A stretch of DNA of 64,000 nucleotides. Source: Desulfomonile tiedjei. Its GTDB lineage: Bacteria; Desulfobacterota; Desulfomonilia; Desulfomonilales; Desulfomonilaceae. Position 1 is the stretch's first letter. Each line of letters begins with the position of its first letter. The stretch is taken from assembly GCA_016212925.1 (NCBI GenBank), contig JACRDF010000050.1, positions 124,001 to 188,000 of the forward strand, read 5' to 3'. The translations under genes were made by a program, and so were the position numbers. Below are positions 43,924 through 52,122 of the stretch, piece after piece. The notes below the pieces were generated by a model, which did no database searches, had not been told where the DNA came from, and was given only the letters and a program-made list of their open reading frames with translations.

Positions 43924-45309
43924 TCACGAAGATACTGGAAGCAGCACTTTGCCGGGGTTGAGTTGGCCTGCCGGATCGAACGCGTTCTTCAGTTTCCACA
44001 TAGCGGCGACATCATCCTGGGAGAAGATAAACGACATTTCCTCCAGTTTTTCCAAGCCGATGCCGTGCTCCCCGCTGATAGTGCCTCCCGCGTCCACGCA
44101 CAAACGCAAGATCTCCGAACCGGCCTTCTTCACCCGGGCAGTCTCCTCCTCGTCCCGGATATCGAACAAAATTAGGGGATGAAGATTTCCGTCACCTGCG
44201 TGGAATACGTTGCCGATGGGAAGATTGTACTTCCGGCCGATTTCTGTTACCTTCTTGAGCACTTCGGGAAGCTTGGTTCGCGGCACGGTCCCGTCGCAGA
44301 CCATGTAGCTCGGCCTCAACCTGGACATCGCGCCGAAGGCTCCGCGGCGGCCGGTCCAAAGGGTATTTCGTTCCGCCTCGTCCTTCGCGACCCTCACCTC
44401 TCGCACTCGATTGGCCCGGCAAATTTCAACAATCCGGTCTGCAAGTCTTTGCATACCGTCCTTGAGGCCGTCAAGTTCGATTATGAGCACTGCTTCAGCG
44501 TCCTGTGGATAGCCCGCGTGGACGGATTCTTCAACGGCCTTGATGACCAATCTGTCCATCATTTCCAGGGTGGCCGGAACAATCCCTTCGGCTATTATTG
44601 CCGATACCGTGTTGCCCGCGTCCTCGATGGTCTCGAAAATGCTCAACAGTGTTTTGACTTCCTCGGGCTGTTCAATGAGACGCAGCGTGATTTCGGTAAT
44701 TATGCCCAAGGTGCCCTCCGAGCCTACCATGAGACCCGTCAAGTCATAGCCGGGTCTATCTGGCGCCTTGCCGCCGACGTCCACCACGGTGCCGTCGTAG
44801 AGCACCACTTTGAGACCCATGATGTGGTTTGTGGTCACGCCGTATTTAAGGCAATGGGGGCCGCCGGAGTTTTCTCCAACATTGCCTCCCAATGTGGAGG
44901 TTTTCTGACTTGCCGGGTCAGGCGCGTACTGGAGGCCTTGCTTTGCCACTGCGGTCTGCAAATCCAGTGTTATTACTCCTGGTTCGACCCTGGCTCTCTT
45001 GTTGGCAACGTCAATCTCCAGGATGCGGTTCATCCTGGAAAAGTGGATCACGATGCCGCCCCTGAGCGGCACAGGCCCTCCGCTCAGACTGGTGCCGGAA
45101 CCGCGAGCCGTGACAGGAACCCCGCCTTCATAAGCCAGCTTTGCGACCCGGCTGACTTCCTCCGTGCTCCCGGGAATAACGACCACGTCAGGCCTGCTCA
45201 TCTCCAGGTAGGCGTCATATCCGTAAAGCATCAAGTCCACATCGGAAGTCAAAACGTACTGGTCGCCGACAATTTCCTTCAATCGCTGTCTGACGGTAGG
45301 AATATCCAT
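43924..45309 (-). CDS. glcD: Glycolate/D-lactate oxidase subunit GlcD-like
   Basis: A 461-residue flavoprotein. PVTARGSGTSLSGGPVPLRGG is the FAD-binding loop, YAPDPASQKTSTLGGNVGENSGG the second, and the C-terminal substrate domain has NVFHAGDGNLHPLI and GEHGIGLEK, which hold the active-site histidines and metal. AAGGAGG is 6 bases before the ATG at 45309. First gene of a glcDEF cluster, likely followed by the MTH1187 and larA genes. Glycolate and D-lactate are both possible substrates. Confidence 0.92.
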   Translation of the reverse strand: MDIPTVRQRLKEIVGDQYVLTSDVDLMLYGYDAYLEMSRPDVVVIPGSTEEVSRVAKLAYEGGVPVTARGSGTSLSGGPVPLRGGIVIHFSRMNRILEIDVANKRARVEPGVITLDLQTAVAKQGLQYAPDPASQKTSTLGGNVGENSGGPHCLKYGVTTNHIMGLKVVLYDGTVVDVGGKAPDRPGYDLTGLMVGSEGTLGIITEITLRLIEQPEEVKTLLSIFETIEDAGNTVSAIIAEGIVPATLEMMDRLVIKAVEESVHAGYPQDAEAVLIIELDGLKDGMQRLADRIVEICRANRVREVRVAKDEAERNTLWTGRRGAFGAMSRLRPSYMVCDGTVPRTKLPEVLKKVTEIGRKYNLPIGNVFHAGDGNLHPLILFDIRDEEETARVKKAGSEILRLCVDAGGTISGEHGIGLEKLEEMSFIFSQDDVAAMWKLKNAFDPAGQLNPGKVLLPVSS

Positions 45310-45371
45310 CCTGAAACCTCCTTCGCGGCAAGGCGATACCGTGATTACGGCAGTTTCATTGAGGCCTGACG

Positions 45372-46202
45372 TCAATCCTTGCAAAGACGCTGCATAAGCC
45401 AAAGCAACGTTTGCGGCACGGTCTCCGGACGGTCCACCTGTCGCCAAAGTCCTTTTCCCAGGCGGGCCATTTCTCTGGTCGAGACCATATTGCGCCTTCC
45501 CACAAGCATCACGTGAAGCTTTCTAAACCTTTTTGCCGGACCGCAGGGGTCCGGTCCCGCTGTCCGCTCGCCGTCGGTTATCAGAACGGCATGAGCCGGC
45601 CGGTTGCCCGAAGCGGCCAGAACACACAGTCCATGCTCCAGAGCCGCGGAAATGTTCGTAACACCGCCCAGGGGCGCTCTCAGGACACGATAAGCGGCCT
45701 CCAGAGGTTTGATCCGTTCCCCAAAGCGTATAAGCAATGTTGGCTCCGAGTGGAAAGCCACGAGCGCCAGGCTGCCGCTTGGGGCTTGCCTGGCCAGCAC
45801 CGCTCCTATGAGCGCGGCCATTGGCCTCTGCGGCCCGTCCATCGAAAGGCTTGTATCCAGGATCACCAGCAGTCTCAGTGCCGGCTCCGGTTTGTACCGG
45901 ACCATGATGTCCTCTCGCTGGAGACCGGAACCCTGGCGAATAGATCCATCATGAGCAAGGGCCGGCATGATCCGCTCCAGTGTGGACTCCAAATCCAGGA
46001 CTTCCCCACCGGCTCCGCAGGTCCCGTAAGGAACCGTCCGAAAACGTGTTCCGGTCCGCGCAACCCCCTGAAGGACCCCTGGTCTGGCCAGCAGCCGCGG
46101 CAGAGCGATACGCCGAAAGTCGGCCGCTGACGATCCTATTCTGGGCCGGGCTCGCGTTGTCTTCCAGTCGGGACAGAGGAACGTTGCCCCGGAGGGAAAC
46201 AT
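45372..46202 (-). CDS. von Willebrand factor A domain protein, chelatase-partner type
   Basis: A 276-residue frame ending in a vWA domain with an intact metal-ion-dependent adhesion site: DTSLS near residue 115, the threonine in GGVTN, and the aspartate in ITDGERT. Such proteins pair with MoxR/ChlI AAA+ ATPases to insert metals or remodel complexes. The ATG at 46202 has no good ribosome site, and the frame stays open upstream across the end of the MoxR gene in the -1 register, up to an A10 tract. It may therefore be translated as the C-terminal half of a frameshift fusion. Also possible: a separate start upstream. Confidence 0.75.
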   Translation of the reverse strand: MFPSGATFLCPDWKTTRARPRIGSSAADFRRIALPRLLARPGVLQGVARTGTRFRTVPYGTCGAGGEVLDLESTLERIMPALAHDGSIRQGSGLQREDIMVRYKPEPALRLLVILDTSLSMDGPQRPMAALIGAVLARQAPSGSLALVAFHSEPTLLIRFGERIKPLEAAYRVLRAPLGGVTNISAALEHGLCVLAASGNRPAHAVLITDGERTAGPDPCGPAKRFRKLHVMLVGRRNMVSTREMARLGKGLWRQVDRPETVPQTLLWLMQRLCKD

Positions 46203-46270
46203 CCCCTCGTCTTCCCGCGGCGAAAATGCAGGCCGTTGTCCTTCGGCACCCGGCTGTGGCGCGGTAAACC

Positions 46271-47119
46271 TCAGCGGACGTTTTCCATCGGCCTGACCTC
46301 TTTTTTTTTTGCCACGTCGTCCAATATTTTAACCAGGCTCAGCCGCGGATCTTCCTCCAGGTCATCTTTCAGCTCAATGCGTGTGGGCAAGGCCAGCTCC
46401 GCGGCGCGGCTCAAGGCGTCGTCTCCTCCCAGCTTGGAGGCAATCAGGGCCAAACTTGCTGCGGCCCGGACACTCGCCCCCCGGCGGACGAGCGGATGGG
46501 TGCGTGTGGCACGAGCCAGGAATACCGCCTGCCTTACCAGTTGATTGGCTGAGAGACCCGTAAGTTGCGCGACAATGGCCTCTTCGTCTTCAAAGCTCTG
46601 GTAATCGAGTGTCAGCAGCTCGAAACGGTCTCTAAGCGCCTCACTGATAAGCGAAGTGCCCACAAATTCCTTGGGGTTTTGGGTGGCAATCACCTGAAAA
46701 CCTTCAGCCGCCCTTATGCTCCCCACTTTTGGAATTTCCAGGACTTTCTCATCCAAAGCCGGCAACAGGACGTTTTGAACTCCGTCCGGCATCCGATTGA
46801 GTTCGTTGACAAACAGCACTGCCCCTTGACTCATGGCCAGGTGAAGCGGCCCCGGCCGAAACGCTTCCGGAACATAGCCGCGGGAAACCACCGCGGGTGG
46901 ATCAAACCAGCCGGTGAGTTTCTCTTCAGAGTAGCGTTCATCGCCATCGACCCGAACTATGGGCCGGTTCATCGCTCTGGCGGCCTCCTGGGCCAAGCGC
47001 GTCTTGCCCACACCAACCGGCCCTTCGACCAACAGGTTGCGGCCTGCCTTCAGACAGGCGAGCAGAAGCTCCAACTCCTGTTCCCTGCCGATAAGTGGTG
47101 GAAGCCCGTTACTAGTCAT
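46271..47119 (-). CDS. MoxR-type AAA+ ATPase
   Basis: A 282-residue AAA+ protein: VEGPVGVGKTRLAQEAA (Walker A), VLFVNELNRMPDGVQNVLLPALDE (Walker B; the usual DE is NE here), ATQNPKEFVGTSLISEALRDRF (sensor 1 and arginine finger) and a C-terminal lid. MoxR proteins act as chaperones with vWA partners, often for metal enzymes. The last residues before the stop follow ten A's (AKKKEVRP..). ATG at 47119 is four bases after the iron-ADH gene. It may assemble a metal centre in a neighbouring enzyme. Confidence 0.88.
   Translation of the reverse strand: MTSNGLPPLIGREQELELLLACLKAGRNLLVEGPVGVGKTRLAQEAARAMNRPIVRVDGDERYSEEKLTGWFDPPAVVSRGYVPEAFRPGPLHLAMSQGAVLFVNELNRMPDGVQNVLLPALDEKVLEIPKVGSIRAAEGFQVIATQNPKEFVGTSLISEALRDRFELLTLDYQSFEDEEAIVAQLTGLSANQLVRQAVFLARATRTHPLVRRGASVRAAASLALIASKLGGDDALSRAAELALPTRIELKDDLEEDPRLSLVKILDDVAKKKEVRPMENVR
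46301..46310 (-). other. A10 slippery tract (candidate frameshift site)
   Basis: On the coding strand ten consecutive A's encode Lys-Lys-Lys near the MoxR C-terminus. Slippage into the -1 frame here reads without a stop for the whole of the downstream vWA frame, predicting a MoxR-vWA fusion of about 590 residues. In-frame reading ends eleven codons later. Confidence 0.5.
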
Positions 47120-47123
47120 GGCT

Positions 47124-48425
47124 CTAACCAAAGTTCTTGATTAGCTCAAAACGTCCTTCCCACGCGGCCTGGAGAATAGGCCCCATATAATCGTCCACCT
47201 GGCTGGCCTTTAAAGGCACAGGCATGTTCAGGAGCTTCATCTCCAATTGGGGGTCCTTCGCGGCCGTGAGGCAGCGGGTCACGTGAGCCTGGGTTATCCC
47301 CGGCACGTCGGTCAACTTCGTGGGGAACCCGATTGCCTTGCTGAGTTTGACCATACCCTCTGCTACGGCCACTCCCAGGTCGCGGCCTTTCAGGATGTCC
47401 AGATTCGCCTCAATATAACCGTGTTTCTGGTAGACGGCCCCTACAACCCTGAGCTTTTCTTCAATCGCGGGAGCGAAGAATACCGCATAGTACGGATTCA
47501 TCAGCGCACACGCTCGGCCGTGAGATAGCACGTCTACCAGCGAAAAGCTATTCAGGTGCGCTCCGCTGGTTCCTCCAATCATGATGGCGTAGCCCCCGAG
47601 GTCCGTGCCCAAACCGAGCTTCATTCGGGCGTCAAGGCTTTGGGGGTCCTTCGTCAGTTCGCCCAGACCCGATACCAGAAGATCGATTCCCACTTCGGCT
47701 ACCTCGCGGGCCTTTGGCTCCATGTCTCCCGCAGATCCAAAGTAAATCTCCAGACAATGGGCGCATCCGTCAAGGGCCCCATCCTGAGTAAGCGAAACGG
47801 GCTGAGTAAGGGTGGCCTTGTAATCGAAAACGGCCCTGGGAGGGGTGATCGCGTCGTCTACGATGAGTTTCTTCTGGCCCTTCACAGGGTCCGTTATATT
47901 AGAATACTTGGTCAAATGGGCCCCGGAACTGGCAGCCGTCATGACGGCCAGCACAGGCATGATCTTGCGCCCGGTACGCTGGCAGGCCTCCGTTACCTTG
48001 CCCACTCCGAAATATGGGTCTATTTCCGGTGTGACATCACCGAGGGTGGCTATGACTGCCGCGGCCTTCACCGCGTCGATGCTCGAACCGCTGTCCATCA
48101 CAACCAGCACATCCGGCCGTTTATGCATGATGTGGGAGTGGATTCGGTACACGTCTGCAAATGGCGCATTCGGCGCGGCGCCTTGTACTATGTCCACTAC
48201 CTCCAGGCCCGCACCGGTCAGATAACTAACTACGAGGTCTTTGTACCGAGCGAACCACTCGAACTGTACGGGTCCCACGAACATGGCCTTCTTGCCCGCG
48301 GCGGGTTGAGCCACCAGGGCCGCGGCAAAGGGGCCAATCTGATTCAACACGTCGAAGCCAAAGGCATAAGAGTCTCCCTTGAACTCTCTCAGGATGGCCT
48401 TGGCCCGAGAAATAGCGTCAGCCAT
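47124..48425 (-). CDS. Iron-containing alcohol dehydrogenase
   Basis: A 433-residue group III dehydrogenase. DVLVVMDSGSSIDAVKAAAVIATLG is the NAD contact, HLTKYSNITD and FDYKATLTQP hold the first metal ligands, and GGTSGAHLNSFSLVDVLSHG the histidine ligands. These oxidise short alcohols or reduce aldehydes; some act on ethylene glycol or lactaldehyde. GGAGGTGA precedes the ATG at 48425. It begins the row iron-ADH, MoxR, vWA, glcD, glcE, glcF. Oxidation of a diol or glycolaldehyde into the glycolate pathway is a reasonable guess. Confidence 0.87.
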   Translation of the reverse strand: MADAISRAKAILREFKGDSYAFGFDVLNQIGPFAAALVAQPAAGKKAMFVGPVQFEWFARYKDLVVSYLTGAGLEVVDIVQGAAPNAPFADVYRIHSHIMHKRPDVLVVMDSGSSIDAVKAAAVIATLGDVTPEIDPYFGVGKVTEACQRTGRKIMPVLAVMTAASSGAHLTKYSNITDPVKGQKKLIVDDAITPPRAVFDYKATLTQPVSLTQDGALDGCAHCLEIYFGSAGDMEPKAREVAEVGIDLLVSGLGELTKDPQSLDARMKLGLGTDLGGYAIMIGGTSGAHLNSFSLVDVLSHGRACALMNPYYAVFFAPAIEEKLRVVGAVYQKHGYIEANLDILKGRDLGVAVAEGMVKLSKAIGFPTKLTDVPGITQAHVTRCLTAAKDPQLEMKLLNMPVPLKASQVDDYMGPILQAAWEGRFELIKNFG

Positions 48426-48575
48426 AATTCACCTCCGTTTCTGAGGGGCTTAACCAATACGCTGGTGTAAAATCGTTTGTAAAGATCCATGAGCAGAGCA
48501 CATGGCCTTGCCACTGGCCCCCATAGTGGCATGCCGTCGAATTCGCCGCCTGCCCTTGATGCGGCGCTTCTTAAC

Positions 48576-48660
48576 GTCATTCCGGCGCAAGCCGGAATCC
48601 AGTATTATCGGTCCGACGTTCCACTTGAGACTCCTGGACCCCGGCTTTCGCCGGGGTGAC
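48576..48660. repeat. GTCATTCCGGC palindromic repeat
   Basis: GTCATTCCGGCG and, inverted, GTCACCCCGGCG are the ends, each folding into a hairpin with CGCCGGAATCC- or GGCTTTCGCC-type partners. A widespread proteobacterial intergenic repeat, also nested in the elements at 29407 and 62984. Confidence 0.65.
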
Positions 48661-48758
48661 GGCTTCGGCTGCTGGGTTGGCAGGAACGCTCCAAGCTGGC
48701 TACCGGCAAAGCCAAAAGCCTCTGATCACATGCACAGCACGTGGGTTTCTCGGGCGAA

Positions 48759-50450
48759 CTAAACGAACTCCCTGACCGCATCAATAGACGCCCCCATGGA
48801 GCAGTCAGTTTCACGTTCCAGGATGATGTCTATGACATACGGCGTCTTGGCTGCAACTCCGCGCTTCAAAGCTTCCTTTATTTGGTCCGGGTCCTCCACG
48901 CGCTCGCCGGTCGCGCCGCAAGCTTCCGCGAACTTGACAAAGTCAAATCCTCGACCGTTGTTGATACCGTCGTACCAGATTTGCACTTCGTAGTTCATGT
49001 CGTACGTGTATTTCTCGGCCTGGCGGATAAGCCCTAGATAACCGTTGTTAAGCACCACAATTACGAACGGAGTCCCGTACATTACGGCTACCGGAAGCTC
49101 TTCCATGCAGAATTGAAAACCGAAATCGCCCACAACCTGGACGACCTGCTTGTCAGGCCGGGCCACCTTTGCCCCAATGGCTGCCGGCATGTCCCAACCC
49201 AGCGGACCCGCGCCGCCGCAGTCCAGGTAGTGCCTGGGTTTGGAAATCTGCTGCAGTTGCCCTGACCAGATCTGGTTCAAACCGATGCAGGTCACAAAAA
49301 CGGTCTCGTCGTCGAAAAACTCGTTAAGTTCCTTGAAGACCCTTTGAGCTTTTATAGGCACATCGGGGTAATCCACTTTTCGGGCCAACTGCGCGCATAA
49401 GTCGGGCACCTTCTTGGCCCAGGGGTCGGGCCGGCGAGCAGGCCCGCGGCTTCGGGCTTCGTCGAGGATCGCGGTTAGAGCTTCCTTGGCATCCGCGCAT
49501 ATACCCAGTTCGGGCACCAGGTTTTTGCCGATTTGCCCAGGGTCCACATCGATGTGTATGAATTTGCGGTTTCCCGTGTAGACCTTGATATCGCCCGTAT
49601 GGCGATCATTGAACCTTGCGCCCACAGCGAGGACCAGATCGGATTCCAGGAACGTTTGGTTGCCTGACGGCGTGTTGCATTGAATGCCTACCTGGCCTGC
49701 CATCAGAGGGTGGCAATGAGGAATTCCCGATTTGCCCATGTACGAAGTCACAACCGGAATCTGCAGGTATTCCGCTACAGCCACGAAATCCTGACAGGCA
49801 TCGGCGATAATGACGCCGCCACCCAAAAGCAACACCGGCCGTTCCGCGGCCATGAGCATGTCCACGGCTTTCTTGACCTGCCTTGCATTGGGCTTGAGCT
49901 TTGAGACTCCCAACGGCCCATCGGCTTCAGGGTCGTAGACTATCTCCCCTTTCTGAACGTCCAAAGGGAGGTCGATTAATACCGGCCCGGGCCTGCCTTC
50001 ACGCATTATCTTGAACGCTTCCCGGAAAACCCAGGGGATCATGGCCGGCTCCTTGACGCAGTAAGCCTTCTTGGTAACGGGCTTGGCAATTTCCGCTATG
50101 TCCACCGCCTGGAACGCCTCACGGCCCAACTGCGCCCGGACGTTCTGACCGGTTAGTGCCAGCAGCGGGATGGAATCGACCTGAGCAGTATAAAGACCTG
50201 TGATGAAATTGGAAGCCCCCGGTCCTGAAGTGGCTGCACACACACCTACGGTGCCGATGGCCCGAGCGTACCCGTCAGCCATGTGGATAGCGCCCTCCTC
50301 GTGGCGGCATACCATGTGCTTAATTCTTCCGTGGTTTTTCAGCGATTGATAAAAAGGAAGAATCCCCGCTCCGGGGATTCCGAAAATATGGCGGACACCC
50401 TCATCGTAGAGGATAGAAACCGCCGCATCCATTGCGGTCATCTTTGGCAT
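48759..50450 (-). CDS. gcl: Glyoxylate-carboligase-like ThDP enzyme
   Basis: A 563-residue ThDP enzyme that lines up with E. coli glyoxylate carboligase end to end: PKMTAMDAA, GIPGAGILPFYQSLKNHG, QNVRAQLGREAFQAVDI, the RFNDRHTGDIKVYTGNRKFIHIDVDP stretch (landmark), AGPLGWDMPAAIG, NNGYLGLIRQ and the C-terminal MGASID. Gcl condenses two glyoxylates to tartronate semialdehyde with CO2 release. However the residue equivalent to Gcl Val51 is glutamate here (CRHEEGAIHM), as in ordinary ThDP enzymes, so the reaction could be altered. GGAGG is 8 bases before the ATG at 50450. An IclR regulator lies upstream in the same direction. Confidence 0.87.
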   Translation of the reverse strand: MPKMTAMDAAVSILYDEGVRHIFGIPGAGILPFYQSLKNHGRIKHMVCRHEEGAIHMADGYARAIGTVGVCAATSGPGASNFITGLYTAQVDSIPLLALTGQNVRAQLGREAFQAVDIAEIAKPVTKKAYCVKEPAMIPWVFREAFKIMREGRPGPVLIDLPLDVQKGEIVYDPEADGPLGVSKLKPNARQVKKAVDMLMAAERPVLLLGGGVIIADACQDFVAVAEYLQIPVVTSYMGKSGIPHCHPLMAGQVGIQCNTPSGNQTFLESDLVLAVGARFNDRHTGDIKVYTGNRKFIHIDVDPGQIGKNLVPELGICADAKEALTAILDEARSRGPARRPDPWAKKVPDLCAQLARKVDYPDVPIKAQRVFKELNEFFDDETVFVTCIGLNQIWSGQLQQISKPRHYLDCGGAGPLGWDMPAAIGAKVARPDKQVVQVVGDFGFQFCMEELPVAVMYGTPFVIVVLNNGYLGLIRQAEKYTYDMNYEVQIWYDGINNGRGFDFVKFAEACGATGERVEDPDQIKEALKRGVAAKTPYVIDIILERETDCSMGASIDAVREFV

Positions 50451-50577
50451 GGCAAAACCCTCCCTGTTATCAGTGCCCCAGTCTTGAATTTCGAGAGTAC
50501 CATCCATCCTTCGAGTGCTTCGTCGCATACGAACCGTGGAATCGGTCGATCTCCTGCGAGAATCAGTTTCATGGTGA

Positions 50578-51339
50578 TTACTTCTCCGTGTAACCGAGGT
50601 CGGCCGTAATACGGCCGGCCGTTTGCCTAACCAACTCCCCGATGAACGGCACTTTGTCCGCGGTCAATCTCGAACTCGGCCCGGAAATACTCAAAGCAGC
50701 GACGATGCCGGTCCTATTCTGGCGTATTAAGCAAGCCACGCATCGGACACCGATTTCCATTTCTTCGTTGTCCACGGCATAGCCCAGCCGCCGAATTACC
50801 TGTAGCTCCTTCCCCAGGCTCGGTTCATCTGCAATCGTATTCACTGTAAAACGTTCTTTCTTTGCGGAGCGCCAATATTCGGCCACCAACTCATCGGGCA
50901 GAGCAGCCAGCCGCGCCTTGCCCACCCCGGTGCAATGAAGCGGGGCCCTGGTGCCCACACGAGTGAACATACGCAAGAGAGAATTTGAGTTTGCCACCTG
51001 GTCCACGTAAATCACTTCCGCACTATCGAAGAAAGCCAGATTCACCGTTTCGGAAGTGGCTTCCACAAGCGCCGACATGTGTGGCCGCGCCGCGGAAATG
51101 ACATCCAGGTCTTCGCGGACGGCCGCGCCCAGTTCCAGAAATTTCAAAGACAGCCGATATTTCTTGCTTTCAGGATCTTGAGTCAGGAAATGACATGCGG
51201 TGAGAATGCCCGAGAGACGGTGAACCGTGGACGGAGGGAATCCCAGCCCCGCTGCGAGTTCGCGCAACCCTATGCTCTTGGCCTTGGCGACAGCGTCAAG
51301 GAGGCGCAGCCCTTTTTCCAGGGACGTGAGTTTGCCCAT
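50578..51339 (-). CDS. IclR-family transcriptional regulator
   Basis: A 253-residue regulator with an N-terminal winged helix-turn-helix (GLRELAAGLGFPPSTVHRLSGIL) and a C-terminal IclR effector domain (HCTGVGKARLAALPDELV and a cysteine-containing GVRCVACLIRQNRTGIVAALSIS). IclR members such as AllR and GclR control glyoxylate genes in other bacteria. It lies 127 bases upstream of gcl in the same direction and divergent from the cupin gene, with two operator-like palindromes between them. Glyoxylate or a related acid as effector is inference. Confidence 0.93.
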   Translation of the reverse strand: MGKLTSLEKGLRLLDAVAKAKSIGLRELAAGLGFPPSTVHRLSGILTACHFLTQDPESKKYRLSLKFLELGAAVREDLDVISAARPHMSALVEATSETVNLAFFDSAEVIYVDQVANSNSLLRMFTRVGTRAPLHCTGVGKARLAALPDELVAEYWRSAKKERFTVNTIADEPSLGKELQVIRRLGYAVDNEEMEIGVRCVACLIRQNRTGIVAALSISGPSSRLTADKVPFIGELVRQTAGRITADLGYTEK

Positions 51340-51372
51340 GGTTGGTTCCTGTGGGGTCCGGCGTTGCTGCGT

Positions 51373-51405
51373 TCCACCATGTGGACCAGCAGTCTACATT
51401 GTGGC
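51373..51405. promoter_or_regulatory. Candidate double operator of the IclR regulator
   Basis: TCCAC-CAT-GTGGA (51373-51385) is a perfect palindrome; TCTAC-ATT-GTGGC (51393-51405) is a close second copy. Their centres are exactly 20 bases apart, two helical turns, in the divergent gap, which suits cooperative binding. Confidence 0.5.
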
Positions 51406-51524
51406 ACAGGGCTCGCGCGTTGTCTACCCCCTTTTTCAAGTTGACCAATTCTCCGACCCAATGGTAAAAAAACGGCACAACACCTAACATCGCTCCAAAA
51501 CTACTCCAGGAAGGAGAAGGAGAA

Positions 51525-51872
51525 ATGGAAGAAGTCAAGATCGTTCACAAGGCGGATGTCAAATGGGAGCCTCATCCCCAACTGGCCACGGCCAAAGTTG
51601 CTTATTTGCTATCCAATCGCGACGAGAAGATGGACCTCACCTGTCTGCTGCTCCATCTACCCCCTGGTACCCAAGTGGAAAAACATACCCACGAGTGCGA
51701 CGACATTATCTATGTGATCAAGGGCAAAGCGAAGATTTGGATCGACGGGATCGGGGACGTGCCCATGGTCGAAGGCAGCTTCGTACGTATTCCCAAAGGC
51801 GTCAGGCATCAGCCTCACAGCATAGAAGAAGACTTCGTAGCCTACGATGTCTACTACCCTTTTCTGGCTTGA
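51525..51872 (+). CDS. Small cupin-domain protein
   Basis: A 115-residue single-domain cupin: PPGTQVEKHTHECDDIIYVIKGKAKIWIDG (landmark) contains HxH and the acidic metal ligand, and RIPKGVRHQPHS the second histidine. AAGGAG repeats just upstream give a strong ribosome site at the ATG 51525. Divergent from iclR and probably controlled by the same operators. Cupins may be enzymes or small-molecule sensors; its substrate is unknown, though glyoxylate-type regulons often include a cupin (for example ureidoglycine aminohydrolase relatives). Confidence 0.82.
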   Translation: MEEVKIVHKADVKWEPHPQLATAKVAYLLSNRDEKMDLTCLLLHLPPGTQVEKHTHECDDIIYVIKGKAKIWIDGIGDVPMVEGSFVRIPKGVRHQPHSIEEDFVAYDVYYPFLA

Positions 51873-52040
51873 CGTCAGTTCATGGGCAAAAGAGCGACGT
51901 GGTAGTTAAGCATTCCCCGCTGTATAGCGGCGCTTTGAGATCTAGGCAGACAAATCGTGAAAAGACGTGGATAAAGGCACGGGATGAGGTCGGCCCACCC
52001 GAACTCAGTCATCGACCAACTAACCCCTTGTTTTCTTTGG

Positions 52041-52114
<74 letters not shown>

Positions 52115-52122
52115 AACACGTT

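Noticed and set aside
44179-45369. 396-residue plus-strand frame opposite glcD
   Set aside because: It is the complement of a conserved flavoprotein gene; His/Arg-rich without any recognisable domain.
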